From positions 42,530-106,529 of the forward strand of contig MPNN01000008.1 in assembly GCA_002239045.1 (NCBI GenBank): a DNA stretch of 64,000 nt, read 5' to 3'. This document shows positions 26,113 to 34,272 of this stretch, piece by piece. The notes under the pieces are model-generated. The model had not been told where the DNA came from. It was given only the letters and a program-made list of their open reading frames with translations, and did not search any database. Within the stretch, counting starts at the first letter, position 1, and the number at the start of each line of letters is the position of its first letter. The position numbers and the translations under genes were made by a program. This DNA is from SAR202 cluster bacterium bin127. Lineage in GTDB: Bacteria > Chloroflexota > Dehalococcoidia > Lucifugimonadales > Lucifugimonadaceae.

Positions 26113-26126
26113 GTTGAGCGCTCAAC
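26113..26126. promoter_or_regulatory. 14-bp perfect palindrome, candidate operator
   Basis: GTTGAGCGCTCAAC is a perfect palindrome 37 bases before the ATG of the oxidoreductase and about 21 bases before its -10-like GATAAT. This is the usual place for an operator bound by a dimeric repressor. No repressor gene is adjacent, so the regulator is unknown. Confidence 0.45.
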
Positions 26127-26146
26127 GCGCTCCCGACGCCCTATGC

Positions 26147-26152
26147 GATAAT
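26147..26152 (+). promoter_or_regulatory. -10 hexamer before the flavin oxidoreductase
   Basis: GATAAT, with TGC just before it (TGCGATAAT, an extended -10-like context), lies ten bases before the ATG at 26163. There is no ribosome site, so a leaderless or near-leaderless transcript is likely. Confidence 0.45.
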
Positions 26153-26162
26153 CCCATCCATC

Positions 26163-27332
26163 ATGATCAACAAATTCGGAGTTCTATACGCAGGATGCGT
26201 CGACATGGACGACATCGGTTACGCCGGAACCCCAGCCAACGACCGCTGGCTCCCCGACGACCAACTCGCAACCGTCTTCGACAAGTCCACATCCTTCGCC
26301 AAAACCATGGACGAACTCGGTTTCGACACCCTTTGGGGAGCCGAACACCACTTCCAACGTGAAGGCTACGAATGCATCCCCAACCTATTGATGCTCTTCG
26401 TCCACCTCGCCCATCTCACCAAAAACCTCCGCTTCGGATGCGGCTTCAACATCAACCCGATGTGGCACCCGCTCCGCCTCGCCGAAGATTACGCCACCGC
26501 CGATATCCTTACCAACGGGCGAGTCCGCTTCGGCATCGGCCGAGGCTACCACTCCCGAGAAGTCGAAACCTTCGGCAATCCCATCATCGACCAAGATGCC
26601 AACCGCGAGCTCTTCGAAGAGCAGGTCGAGGTCATGTACAAGGCCTTCAACGAGCGGTCCTTCTCCCACCACGGCAAACACTTTGACATCCCTCCCGCCG
26701 TCCCCTACCGCGGATACGAACTCGAAGAGATCACCTTAGTCCCCCGCCCCAAATATCCCGTCGAGTGGTGGCAACCCGTAGTGTCAGCCTCCGAACGCGG
26801 CCTCAACTTCATGGCCAAATACGGCATCAAAGGCATGATCGGGGGCGGAGCTGCACCCGGCGGAGCCGCCGACCAAGTCGTCCAAAAGTGGCAAGAAGTC
26901 CAAGCCCAACACGGGCGCGACCTCGAACTCGGCGGCGACCTCGTTATCTCCTACACCGTCTACATCGCCGACACCACCGAACAAGCCATCGCAGAGTCCA
27001 AACTCTGGGCCGAAGAACGCGTCAAGATGTTCGGGCCCCTCGGCTTCGTACGCGGACTCACCGACCAACAAGTAGTCGCCATCAACTCCAACGACCCCGC
27101 CCAGCTCCTCACCGCGGATCTCCCCACCATCGAATCCGACGTCGCAAGCGGAGGATTCTTCGCCGGTCCCGCCGACCTCGTAACTGAAAAACTCCTCGAA
27201 GTTCAAGACCACTACCCCGGCCTCCAAGAAGTCAACATCGGCATCACCGGAATGGGAATGCCCGAATCCGCAACCCTAGAGCAAATGCACCGCTTCGCCG
27301 AAGGCGTCATGCCTCACTTCAACAAACGTTGA
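26163..27332 (+). CDS. Luciferase-like (LLM) flavin-dependent oxidoreductase 1
   Basis: The 389-residue TIM-barrel protein has LLM-family marks: GFDTLWGAEHHF near residues 52-63, LRFGCGFNINPMWHPLRLAEDYATADILTNGRVRFGIGRGY (shown in part: DILTNGRVRFGIGRG near 116-130), and the C-terminal VNIGITGMG region. It would use FMN or F420 to oxidise an organic substrate, often with O2. Such enzymes are expanded in SAR202-type Chloroflexota. It sits alone between the mcr operon and the fitAB pair. No reductase partner is near. Confidence 0.88.
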   Translation: MINKFGVLYAGCVDMDDIGYAGTPANDRWLPDDQLATVFDKSTSFAKTMDELGFDTLWGAEHHFQREGYECIPNLLMLFVHLAHLTKNLRFGCGFNINPMWHPLRLAEDYATADILTNGRVRFGIGRGYHSREVETFGNPIIDQDANRELFEEQVEVMYKAFNERSFSHHGKHFDIPPAVPYRGYELEEITLVPRPKYPVEWWQPVVSASERGLNFMAKYGIKGMIGGGAAPGGAADQVVQKWQEVQAQHGRDLELGGDLVISYTVYIADTTEQAIAESKLWAEERVKMFGPLGFVRGLTDQQVVAINSNDPAQLLTADLPTIESDVASGGFFAGPADLVTEKLLEVQDHYPGLQEVNIGITGMGMPESATLEQMHRFAEGVMPHFNKR

Positions 27333-27399
27333 GGCACTTCATCTGATATCATCGCAATCAACGATAGCATCGATATCAAATTGTCTTGGAGACGAAGAC

Positions 27400-27750
27400 A
27401 TGGCGAGCATAACGGTCCGAAATCTCGACGACGAGGTGAAGCGCAAGCTCCGCGTACGGGCTGCTGAACACGGCTGTTCAATGGAAGCAGAAGTACGCGA
27501 AATTCTCTCTGAAGCCGTTGCTGTCGGGCCCAAACCACGTAAAGGTCTGGGAACTCGAATTCATAAGCGTTTCAAGGCGATCGGTGGTGTCGACCTAGAG
27601 TTACCTGAACGCGAGCCGATGCCCGAACCGCCTCAATACAAGAGCGATCTTGTGCGACGCATCCGCGCCATCGTCGATCCCGTCGGTGGAATTGACCTTG
27701 AACTGCCAAAACGATCGTCAGGCAACCGAGAACTCCCTAAATTTGAGTAG
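27400..27750 (+). CDS. fitA: FitA-type ribbon-helix-helix antitoxin with duplicated C-terminal tail
   Basis: Residues 1-45 are a ribbon-helix-helix DNA-binding domain (SITVRNLDDEVKRKLRVRA, then MEAEVREIL). The tail GLGTRIHKRF..IGGVDLELPER is the usual toxin-blocking segment of FitA. A second copy follows: VRRIRAIVDPVGGIDLELPKR. The 116 residues are therefore longer than the usual 70-90. The toxin starts six bases after its stop, so the pair is one operon and probably self-repressed through the RHH domain. Confidence 0.88.
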   Translation: MASITVRNLDDEVKRKLRVRAAEHGCSMEAEVREILSEAVAVGPKPRKGLGTRIHKRFKAIGGVDLELPEREPMPEPPQYKSDLVRRIRAIVDPVGGIDLELPKRSSGNRELPKFE

Positions 27751-27756
27751 CCCTAA

Positions 27757-28185
27757 TTGCCGGTAATCCTTGACACTAACGTCGTTTCAGAGATGATCCG
27801 TCCAAGGATAGATCCCAATGTCGACAGATGGCTATCTGAACAGGATGAATCCGAACTATTCTTGACCACAATCACCGAGGCAGAGTTGCTTTTCGGTCCA
27901 CCGGGGATGCCTCAGGGACCTATACGTGACGCTTACATTGCCGCGATGGATAGGATTCTCTTCGTCGATTTCGCAGATCGCATCCTGCCATTTGACCGCT
28001 CCGCAGCTAATTCGTATCCGCGGATACGCGCCGCCCGCGAAGCTATAGGTAGACGAATTGACGACGCGGATTGCTTTATCGCAGCGATCGCAGAATCCGT
28101 CGGGGCCTCTGTCGCAACACGCAACGTACGCGACTTCGTGGGATGCGGTGTCGAAGTCATCAATCCGTGGGAATACTCTCCATGA
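27757..28185 (+). CDS. fitB: FitB/VapC-type PIN-domain toxin
   Basis: The 142-residue PIN nuclease has the acidic residues at the expected spots: LDTNVVSEM (Asp near 6), TITEAELLFG (Glu near 42), RIDDADCFIAAIA (Asp near 100-102) and ATRNVRDF. FitB-type toxins cleave RNA. The start is TTG 27757 and no better start is present. Its stop overlaps the ATG of the enolase-superfamily gene (ATGA), so all three genes are likely co-transcribed. Confidence 0.87.
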   Translation: MPVILDTNVVSEMIRPRIDPNVDRWLSEQDESELFLTTITEAELLFGPPGMPQGPIRDAYIAAMDRILFVDFADRILPFDRSAANSYPRIRAAREAIGRRIDDADCFIAAIAESVGASVATRNVRDFVGCGVEVINPWEYSP

Positions 28186-29462
28186 AGATCACTGACATCC
28201 GAACCCGCAACATCTGCATCCCCCTCTCAACCCTGGGGAAGCACGAACCCGTAACCATGTGGTACGGCTCTCGCTTCGCAGCCATCAAGACCATCATCTT
28301 TATCGACACCGACGAAGGCATCACCGGCCTCGGCGAAACCAGCATCGGCGCCGGCGGCGACCAACGACTCTTCGAGCAGATCAAATCGAGACTGGTCGGT
28401 CGAGACCCGCACGACATCAACTCCATCGAACGGGGCATGAACCTCACCGGACAGGTCACTACCAAAATCGGCCACCTGCTCGACACGAGCGCATCGTCCG
28501 CACTCAACATCACTGGATCCATCGACCAGGCACTCTGGGACATCGTCGGCAAAGCAGCTAACCAACCCATCTACAACCTGATCGGCGGCAGATATCGGAA
28601 TCGCGTAGAAGCGCGCTACTGGATGGGCGCCAAACCGCCCGAAAAAGTCGCAGATGAGGTCAAACGTGCCGTCGCCCTCGGCTTCAAGTCCTTCAAAATC
28701 AAGATCGGACTCAATCCCGAATTCGACGTCGAATGTGTAGCCGCCGCGCGCGAAGCAGCCGGACCGCGCATCGAACTCGGATACGACTGCAACGGTTCAT
28801 ACTCTCAACTCGAAGCGATCCGAATGCTCCGCAAGATGGAGCCGTACGACCCATCACACGTCGAAGAACCAGTCGACTCATCAAGCGTCCGCGCCCTCGC
28901 GGAAGTCAGTCGTCACACCGATATTCCCATCCTCTGCGACGGTCCAGCTCGCACCACTAAAGAGCAGATTCTCGAGCTCGTTATGCATCGGGCCTGCGAC
29001 GCGATCCACCTCGACGTCGTCATCAACGGCGGATTCCTCGAGACCCAAAGGTGCGCCGCCATCGCCGAAGCCGGCGGCCTGAAAGTATCATGCCACTCCT
29101 CGCCCGGCGAAACCGGTATTGCCACCGCCGCGCAACTCCACCTAGTGACCGCCACACCAAATTTCATCTGGCCCGTCGACTCCGCCTACACCAAACTCCT
29201 CCCGCCCTCCGAAGACATCATCACCGAACCTTTCACCTACGAAGACGGCACCCTCACCCCACCATCCGGCCCCGGCCTAGGCGTCGCAATCGACGAAGAC
29301 GCCATCTCCCGCGCCGAAGAGCGCTACGCCAACGAACTCCCCAAATGGCGCCATCGCTTCGCCCCCGACCCCACAGTCCCATCCCGTCAGCAATACTACT
29401 TCTTCAACTACCCCAGCAAACACCACCACGACGACGCGGAATGGTGGCGGATGTTTGATTAA
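28182..29462 (+). CDS. Enolase-superfamily enzyme, mandelate racemase type 1
   Basis: The 426-residue protein has the enolase-superfamily layout: N-terminal capping domain with FIDTDEGITGLGETS near residues 38-52, KxK at FKSFKIKIGL near 172-181, metal ligands DCNGSY and EEPVD, then CDGPA and HLDVVINGG. The C-terminal SCHSSPGETG may carry the other catalytic base. Members racemise or dehydrate sugar acids. The ATG 28182 is used, overlapping the toxin's TGA; the longer upstream frame belongs to the toxin region. Confidence 0.88.
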   Translation: MKITDIRTRNICIPLSTLGKHEPVTMWYGSRFAAIKTIIFIDTDEGITGLGETSIGAGGDQRLFEQIKSRLVGRDPHDINSIERGMNLTGQVTTKIGHLLDTSASSALNITGSIDQALWDIVGKAANQPIYNLIGGRYRNRVEARYWMGAKPPEKVADEVKRAVALGFKSFKIKIGLNPEFDVECVAAAREAAGPRIELGYDCNGSYSQLEAIRMLRKMEPYDPSHVEEPVDSSSVRALAEVSRHTDIPILCDGPARTTKEQILELVMHRACDAIHLDVVINGGFLETQRCAAIAEAGGLKVSCHSSPGETGIATAAQLHLVTATPNFIWPVDSAYTKLLPPSEDIITEPFTYEDGTLTPPSGPGLGVAIDEDAISRAEERYANELPKWRHRFAPDPTVPSRQQYYFFNYPSKHHHDDAEWWRMFD

Positions 29463-29494
29463 ATTGAGACGCGGTTTATCTCCAGGAGGAATCC

Positions 29495-31255
29495 ATGGCA
29501 TATCAGACACCCATCACGATCAAAAAACTGCTGGATAATATGGACGAACGCCGTTATGTTCTACCCTACATTCCAATAGAACCGATTTGGGAAATAGACA
29601 ACATTATACGTTTTGTCGACGGTTTGATGCACGGATATCCAATCAATCCATTCCTTTGTTGGCAAATAGACAATGAATTCGTGAACAATTACAAGTTCTT
29701 CGAGTTCATCTTGCATTACGAAAAACAGGTCAATCCATCGATTAAACCTAAGCGGCAGCACAACTACAAAAATGATTTAACCATCATATTGGATGGTCAA
29801 CAAATATTGACCGCGTTAAACATCGGATTTGGAGGGTCGTACACATCTGTCATTCCTTCGTCCAGACAATCCCTTGTTCCCTCTAAAAGTTTATATTTGA
29901 ATTTACGCCATATTAATACTGAAATAGACGATGAACGTTTTTGGTTTCAATTTTTGACGGAACATGAAGCCAGTTACAGATCAATGCACCATTATTGGTA
30001 TAGAGTTGGTGATATTTTGTCAATTACCAACGAAGGCGAATTGACTAACGCAGTCCGGGCAATCGGTTCACACCATCAATTAGGACCGCAAAAGGTACTT
30101 AGACATTTATTTAATTTGGTCCACTCTAAGCCGTTGATTTCATTCTACGAAGTTCAATATCAGAATCTTCATGGAGTTTGGAAAGATTTCATCCAAATCA
30201 ATCGCCGGGAGTCGTACCTATTGGATGCCGATATTTTCTTAAACATAGCGGCGGCACAATGGGATGAAAGAGACGCGAGAGGAACGATTTATGATCTAAC
30301 TGACGATCTCAACAGCTTTGGCAATCGATTCCGATTTGGAAGTAGTTTCGTAATGAAGTCGGCCTTAATGTTGGCAGATATCGAAGACGTGAGATTTAGA
30401 ATCGCCAATGTGAACTACAACAATATGAAAAAAATCGAAGATCAGTGGGCTGATATATCCAACTCGATCTTCGTGGCGGTAGACTTGGCTTCGGATTTTG
30501 GATTATCAGGCGACAATTTGGGCGACGAAAATTCTTTAATACCAATCGCCTACTATGCTCATGTCAATACATGCCGCAGAAATGTACGATATAGAGATAT
30601 CCTCGAAAGCGATTCGTACGTAAACGATCGTCATGTTATGCGAACTTGGCTGTTTAAATCATTACTCAAGCGAGACATGTGGCGTCTCGAAGTTGATGAA
30701 TTACTAATAGAGTTACGTTCAGTGATCAATAAGAGTGCTTCCGGCGATTTCCCAGTACGAGACCTCGAGGCAGAGATGCGGTGTCTCGGCAAAGAGTTAT
30801 TATTCGACGAAGAAGAACTGGAGGACTTAGTTGACAGCCGATTTGACTCGCATCGGAGCTCTTTGTTGCTGATGCTACTGTTTCCGTTTGTGGAGGTGAA
30901 GAAAAAGAAATTCCATGTTGATCATGTGTTTCCAAGAAACCAGATGACTCTTGCCACCTTAGCGAAAGACGGCCTTGATGCCTCGGAACAATTGATGTGC
31001 TTGGATGCGTTGGAACGACTGCCCAACTTGCAAATCCTGGAGGGTGATCCAAACGAAGAGAAGTCGTCAAAGATGCCATTAGAATGGTTGAATGATTCCT
31101 TCCTAGACGAAAAAGAACGGACGAATTACATCGCAAAGCACGAGCTCGGTGATATTCCGAAGGAACTTTCCGGATTCAACGATTGGTATAAAGCTCGTCG
31201 CGAACGGATGTTGGGAAGGTTGCGGGGTATACTCGGCGTTCCTTCTACAGGCTAG
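29495..31255 (+). CDS. DUF262-HNH nuclease-like protein, AT-rich
   Basis: The 586-residue protein has a DUF262-like N-terminus: PYIPIEPIWEIDNIIRFVDG (spaced W), GYPINPFL near residues 48-54, then DGQQILTAL at 100-108. In DUF262 (GmrSD, ParB-like fold) that motif is DGQQRLTAL; the Arg is Ile here. Near the C-terminus KFHVDHVFPRNQM (472-484) and LPNLQILEGDPNEEKS (511 on) form an HNH-type (DUF1524-like) nuclease site. Such fusions act against modified phage DNA. Its AT content and A/T-ending codons differ from neighbours, suggesting transfer. AGGAGG lies five bases before the ATG. Confidence 0.78.
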   Translation: MAYQTPITIKKLLDNMDERRYVLPYIPIEPIWEIDNIIRFVDGLMHGYPINPFLCWQIDNEFVNNYKFFEFILHYEKQVNPSIKPKRQHNYKNDLTIILDGQQILTALNIGFGGSYTSVIPSSRQSLVPSKSLYLNLRHINTEIDDERFWFQFLTEHEASYRSMHHYWYRVGDILSITNEGELTNAVRAIGSHHQLGPQKVLRHLFNLVHSKPLISFYEVQYQNLHGVWKDFIQINRRESYLLDADIFLNIAAAQWDERDARGTIYDLTDDLNSFGNRFRFGSSFVMKSALMLADIEDVRFRIANVNYNNMKKIEDQWADISNSIFVAVDLASDFGLSGDNLGDENSLIPIAYYAHVNTCRRNVRYRDILESDSYVNDRHVMRTWLFKSLLKRDMWRLEVDELLIELRSVINKSASGDFPVRDLEAEMRCLGKELLFDEEELEDLVDSRFDSHRSSLLLMLLFPFVEVKKKKFHVDHVFPRNQMTLATLAKDGLDASEQLMCLDALERLPNLQILEGDPNEEKSSKMPLEWLNDSFLDEKERTNYIAKHELGDIPKELSGFNDWYKARRERMLGRLRGILGVPSTG

Positions 31256-31292
31256 CAAGCGAACAATGCACGGGATGGATGCTCATGCCCTA

Positions 31293-31318
31293 CTGGATTC
31301 CCGCCTGCAGGAAATGAC
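31293..31318. repeat. GTCATTCC-type palindromic repeat (inverted)
   Basis: CTGGATTCCCGCCTGCAGGAAATGAC is a degenerate member of the family near 1667, 1829 and 20277 in the opposite orientation (written here in two parts: CTGGATTCCCGCC, TGCAGGAAATGAC). It lies at the place where strand composition switches. Confidence 0.6.
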
Positions 31319-31338
31319 AGTATTGAGGCGGAGGGGTG

Positions 31339-31698
31339 TTAGTTTTCGTCTATGGCGGCTAGGCGGTCTAGGAGTTCTTGGACTTGTTGGGCGAAGGTTC
31401 GGATTTCGATTTCCTCCAGCCAGTGTTCGTAGAAGTTGATGTGTAGGAGGTTTGCGCCACCGAATAGTTCGACTAGCTGGTGGTCTCCTGTCTCATCCAC
31501 GAGGTTTCGAACGATGGCGTAGAAATGGGCGTGTGAGCCGTGGTTCCATCCGCGTTCTTGGGCGATCGCCTTGAGCGCTTGTGCGGTGGCACCCCAAAAC
31601 TTCTCGGAAGCCTGTATCAGGTCACCCGCGTCTAGTTCGGCATGTGCTTGATCGAACAAGGTGGTGGATACTTCTTGGTATCGTTCGACAGTGGTCAT
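31339..31698 (-). CDS. PaREP1/HEPN-like small helical protein
   Basis: The 119-residue, mostly helical protein starts MTTVERYQEVS, has GDLIQASEKFWGATAQALKAIAQERGW near residues 24-50 (in part: ASEKFWGATAQALKAIA), and LFGGANLLHINFYEHW near 79-94. This is the pattern of PaREP1-type HEPN relatives. Such proteins are often linked to toxin or nucleotidyltransferase systems, but no partner is here except a decayed brnTA directly upstream on the same strand. ATG 31698 is chosen since the longer frame runs into that pseudogene. Confidence 0.65.
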   Translation of the reverse strand: MTTVERYQEVSTTLFDQAHAELDAGDLIQASEKFWGATAQALKAIAQERGWNHGSHAHFYAIVRNLVDETGDHQLVELFGGANLLHINFYEHWLEEIEIRTFAQQVQELLDRLAAIDEN

Positions 31699-31966
31699 AA
31701 CTAAGATTGTAGCGGTTGATCGCCGGACCACTGCTTCCACAACTCGGCAAAACCTCCCTGAGCGGGTTCACCTCGCAGAACCACTCGGCATCGAGTTCGA
31801 AGGTGTGGGGGTCTTCGGCGAGTGGTGGCTCGTATGGCGGCACTCTCTTCGGGAGTTGGCGTGATATCGTCAGGTTTGAGCTTCGGGATAGTCTATCGTT
31901 GGCTTTCCGGAAGCTGATGAGACTAATTCTATCCCTCGTGTTGTGAACGCCATGCAGTGGAGGCGG
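31692..31966 (-). pseudogene. Decayed brnT-brnA toxin-antitoxin remnant
   Basis: On the minus strand, RLHCMAFTTRG then (frame change) RISLISFRKANDR match the end of intact BrnT at 50141 (RLHSLAFVMRG, RIIISFRKADDR-like). IPKLKPDDITPTPEES then (frame change) LAEDPHTFELDAEWFCEVNPLREVLP then (frame change) AELWKQWSGD match intact BrnA at 49924. There are at least three frameshifts, and the antitoxin start is ATC. The toxin's N-terminal part is missing. It is dead as read. Confidence 0.75.
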
Positions 31967-32200
31967 TTTCTGCGGCTGTTGCTCGGCGCTGAACGTCTGG
32001 CTTTAGACGGTAAGGCGTTTTATTGACTCTGATGGTGCGTTTTCACTACCTTGATAGAGATGATCCTATGCCGGCCCCGTTCTTGCGGATAATTGTTACC
32101 ACATACAACAGTGCTTCTCGATACCACGAGGACAAATCGAGTTACGTCCGAAACGCCCATCGTTTCGGATCGAGGGCCTGTATCTGGCGAGGACAAGAAC

Positions 32201-33463
32201 GTGAAGTTAGAGTCAGATTTTTTGAAGCTGGGGCTCTTCAGCTTGCGTCGCCAGGGCGTACAGTTGAATCTGGGGCTTATTGCCGGCACGTTTCTCGCGC
32301 TGCTCTACACTGTTCTGGTGTTCCTCGCCTTCCGAGACGTGGACGCGGGGGCTGGCTTGTCGACGTGGCGGAACGTTCTGCTCGCGGTCGGGATTCTCGC
32401 AACTGCTGTGGGTGTGCTGACGATAATCAGAGCGCTCACCACTGGTGTCCTGGCGGTCGCGATGGAGGTGTGGATTCGGCGCATGGGACAAGGCGACCTC
32501 GACTACCGAGTGGAGCTTAAAGGCAACAACGAAATTGCAGCCATTGCCGAATCTCTCGAAGAGCTCAGGCAACGCTCAATCAGGGTTATCCGCCTGAATC
32601 TAGTGGAGGAACTCGCTCGCGACTTGGAATCGAAAAACGCCGAACTCGAAGATGTTCTGGATCAACTGCGTGGCGCTCAGGATCAAATAGTCACTCGGCG
32701 AAAGCTGGCCGAACTGGGTGAATTGGCGGCGGGGGTTGCACACGAAATCAAGAATCCTTTGAATTTTATGCGAAACTTCGCTGAGGCGACCGATGATTTG
32801 CTCGTCGAACTCAAAGAATCGATCGATGGTCTCGACCCCAGTGATAGAGAAGAGGTTTCTGAGATTGTCGAAGAGATATCGCAGAACTTGATTCGCATCG
32901 AAGCGCATGAAATGCGCGCGGATCGTATCGTGAACGACATGCTCAGCCTTGGTGGGGGCGGAGGCAATTTCGAGTCGACCGACATCAACGAAATCGTCAG
33001 CTTCTTCGCCTCTCTCGCTTACAAAGGCTCAAAGACGACGCACCCCGAACTGCAGTTGGTCATCCAAGAGGATTTGGATCCCAACGCGGGCGAGATAACG
33101 GTGATCGCTGAGGATATCGGGCGTGTCGTGTTGAACATGACTAACAATTCTTGCTACGCCACGGACGAGAAGCGTCTTGCGCTCGGCGACGGCCACGATG
33201 ATTACCTTCCGACGGTTTGGTTGGAGACGGAAAGGAAACAAGATTGTCTCGAGATTCGCGTGAGGGATAACGGAACTGGGATCGATCCTGAAATCATCGA
33301 CAAAATCTTCAATCCCTTTTTCACAACCAAGCCGACAGACAAGGGCACTGGCCTCGGACTCAGCCTCGCGAACGACATCGTGAGGGAGCACGGAGGAACG
33401 ATCGAGCCGAAGACTCAGCTCGGCGAGTATACGGAAATGGTGGTTTCCATTCCGATCAAGTGA
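32201..33463 (+). CDS. Orphan sensor histidine kinase
   Basis: The 420-residue kinase has two membrane segments (about 22-44 and 57-78), a HAMP domain (about 85-135, GDLDYRVEL), a coiled coil (about 135-165), the HisKA box LAAGVAHEIKNPLNFM with His181, and an ATPase with NMTNNSCYA (N box), VRDNGTGIDP (G1), FFTTKPTDKGTGLGLSL (F and G2). It is of the NtrB/ZraS class. GTG 32201 is chosen since GAGGA lies seven bases upstream and the membrane segment follows correctly. No response regulator gene is beside it. Confidence 0.88.
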   Translation: MKLESDFLKLGLFSLRRQGVQLNLGLIAGTFLALLYTVLVFLAFRDVDAGAGLSTWRNVLLAVGILATAVGVLTIIRALTTGVLAVAMEVWIRRMGQGDLDYRVELKGNNEIAAIAESLEELRQRSIRVIRLNLVEELARDLESKNAELEDVLDQLRGAQDQIVTRRKLAELGELAAGVAHEIKNPLNFMRNFAEATDDLLVELKESIDGLDPSDREEVSEIVEEISQNLIRIEAHEMRADRIVNDMLSLGGGGGNFESTDINEIVSFFASLAYKGSKTTHPELQLVIQEDLDPNAGEITVIAEDIGRVVLNMTNNSCYATDEKRLALGDGHDDYLPTVWLETERKQDCLEIRVRDNGTGIDPEIIDKIFNPFFTTKPTDKGTGLGLSLANDIVREHGGTIEPKTQLGEYTEMVVSIPIK

Positions 33464-33478
33464 CGGAGACCGTTTGGA

Positions 33479-33910
33479 TTAGCACGGATCGCCGGCGGGT
33501 AGGCCGTCGGCGCGTTGTAGGTCGCGGACGTGGCAGATGATGGCATCAATCTCTTCGGGTGCGACGTTGGGGATGGGTGGCATGTCGCCGAAGTTCCAAT
33601 GATGAGCGGTGACACCGTTGTTGACGGCGTTGCGGAAAGAGAAGTTGGGGTGGTGGCCGATCTCGTATAGGCGGTTGACTAGAGGAGGTCCGGTGACGGT
33701 GCCAGTAGCGAATTCGCCGTGGCAGACTGCGCAGCGGTTTTGGAACGATTCTTCGCCGTCATAGACGACTAGTTTCGGTTCGGTTTGCGTGGTTTTTGTT
33801 GGCGTGACGGATCCGTCGTCCGAAGTGCAACCGGCGAACAAGATCGTGCCCGCCGTCAAGAAAACAACCGCGAGCACGATGAAATGAGAGAATGGGATGC
33901 GGCGGTTCAT
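33479..33910 (-). CDS. c-type cytochrome lipoprotein
   Basis: The 143-residue protein has a lipoprotein signal ending LFAGC (Cys near 28), a heme-binding CAVCH near residues 59-63, and DMPPIPNVAPEEIDAIICHVRDLQ, where Met is the likely second heme ligand. It would be a membrane-anchored electron carrier outside the cell. ATG 33910 overlaps the vapC stop (TGATG), so it is translationally coupled to vapC, an odd pairing. It ends 15 bases from the histidine kinase stop, convergent. Confidence 0.88.
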   Translation of the reverse strand: MNRRIPFSHFIVLAVVFLTAGTILFAGCTSDDGSVTPTKTTQTEPKLVVYDGEESFQNRCAVCHGEFATGTVTGPPLVNRLYEIGHHPNFSFRNAVNNGVTAHHWNFGDMPPIPNVAPEEIDAIICHVRDLQRADGLPAGDPC

Positions 33911-34272
33911 CACGTTGCTAATGGTACCAACTGGGATTGTCTGATCACGCGGTCACGGGTTACTAGCGGAACCCCGTACACGATGCTGGTTGCGGCGATT
34001 AGTTCGTCGGCGGGGTCGCTGTGGAAATCTAATGTCGCTGATGTTCGAGCGACATTGAAGCTGATCGGCAATATCGACAAATCGTTTAAGAACCTTTGGA
34101 ACGTACGTCCGTACAACGGGAAATCGAGCCGATGATTTTCCACGAGGTATGTCAACTCACGCAACACCATTGGGCAGATCGCCCAGTCTTGCTCCAGCAT
34201 TGCGGCTTGCTCTAGGGTGCTCAATTCTTCGTTGAACGCGAAGACTACGATGTGCGTGTCAAGATTCACCAT
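33910..34272 (-). CDS. vapC: VapC-type PIN-domain toxin
   Basis: The 120-residue PIN protein has NLDTHIVVFAF (Asp near 4), ICPMVLRELTYLV (Glu near 39), and DPADELIAATSIV with Asp near 88-91, followed by LVTRDRVI. These form the metal-binding RNase site. ATG 34272 overlaps the antitoxin stop (ATGGTGA). Its own stop overlaps the cytochrome start. Confidence 0.87.
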   Translation of the reverse strand: MVNLDTHIVVFAFNEELSTLEQAAMLEQDWAICPMVLRELTYLVENHRLDFPLYGRTFQRFLNDLSILPISFNVARTSATLDFHSDPADELIAATSIVYGVPLVTRDRVIRQSQLVPLAT

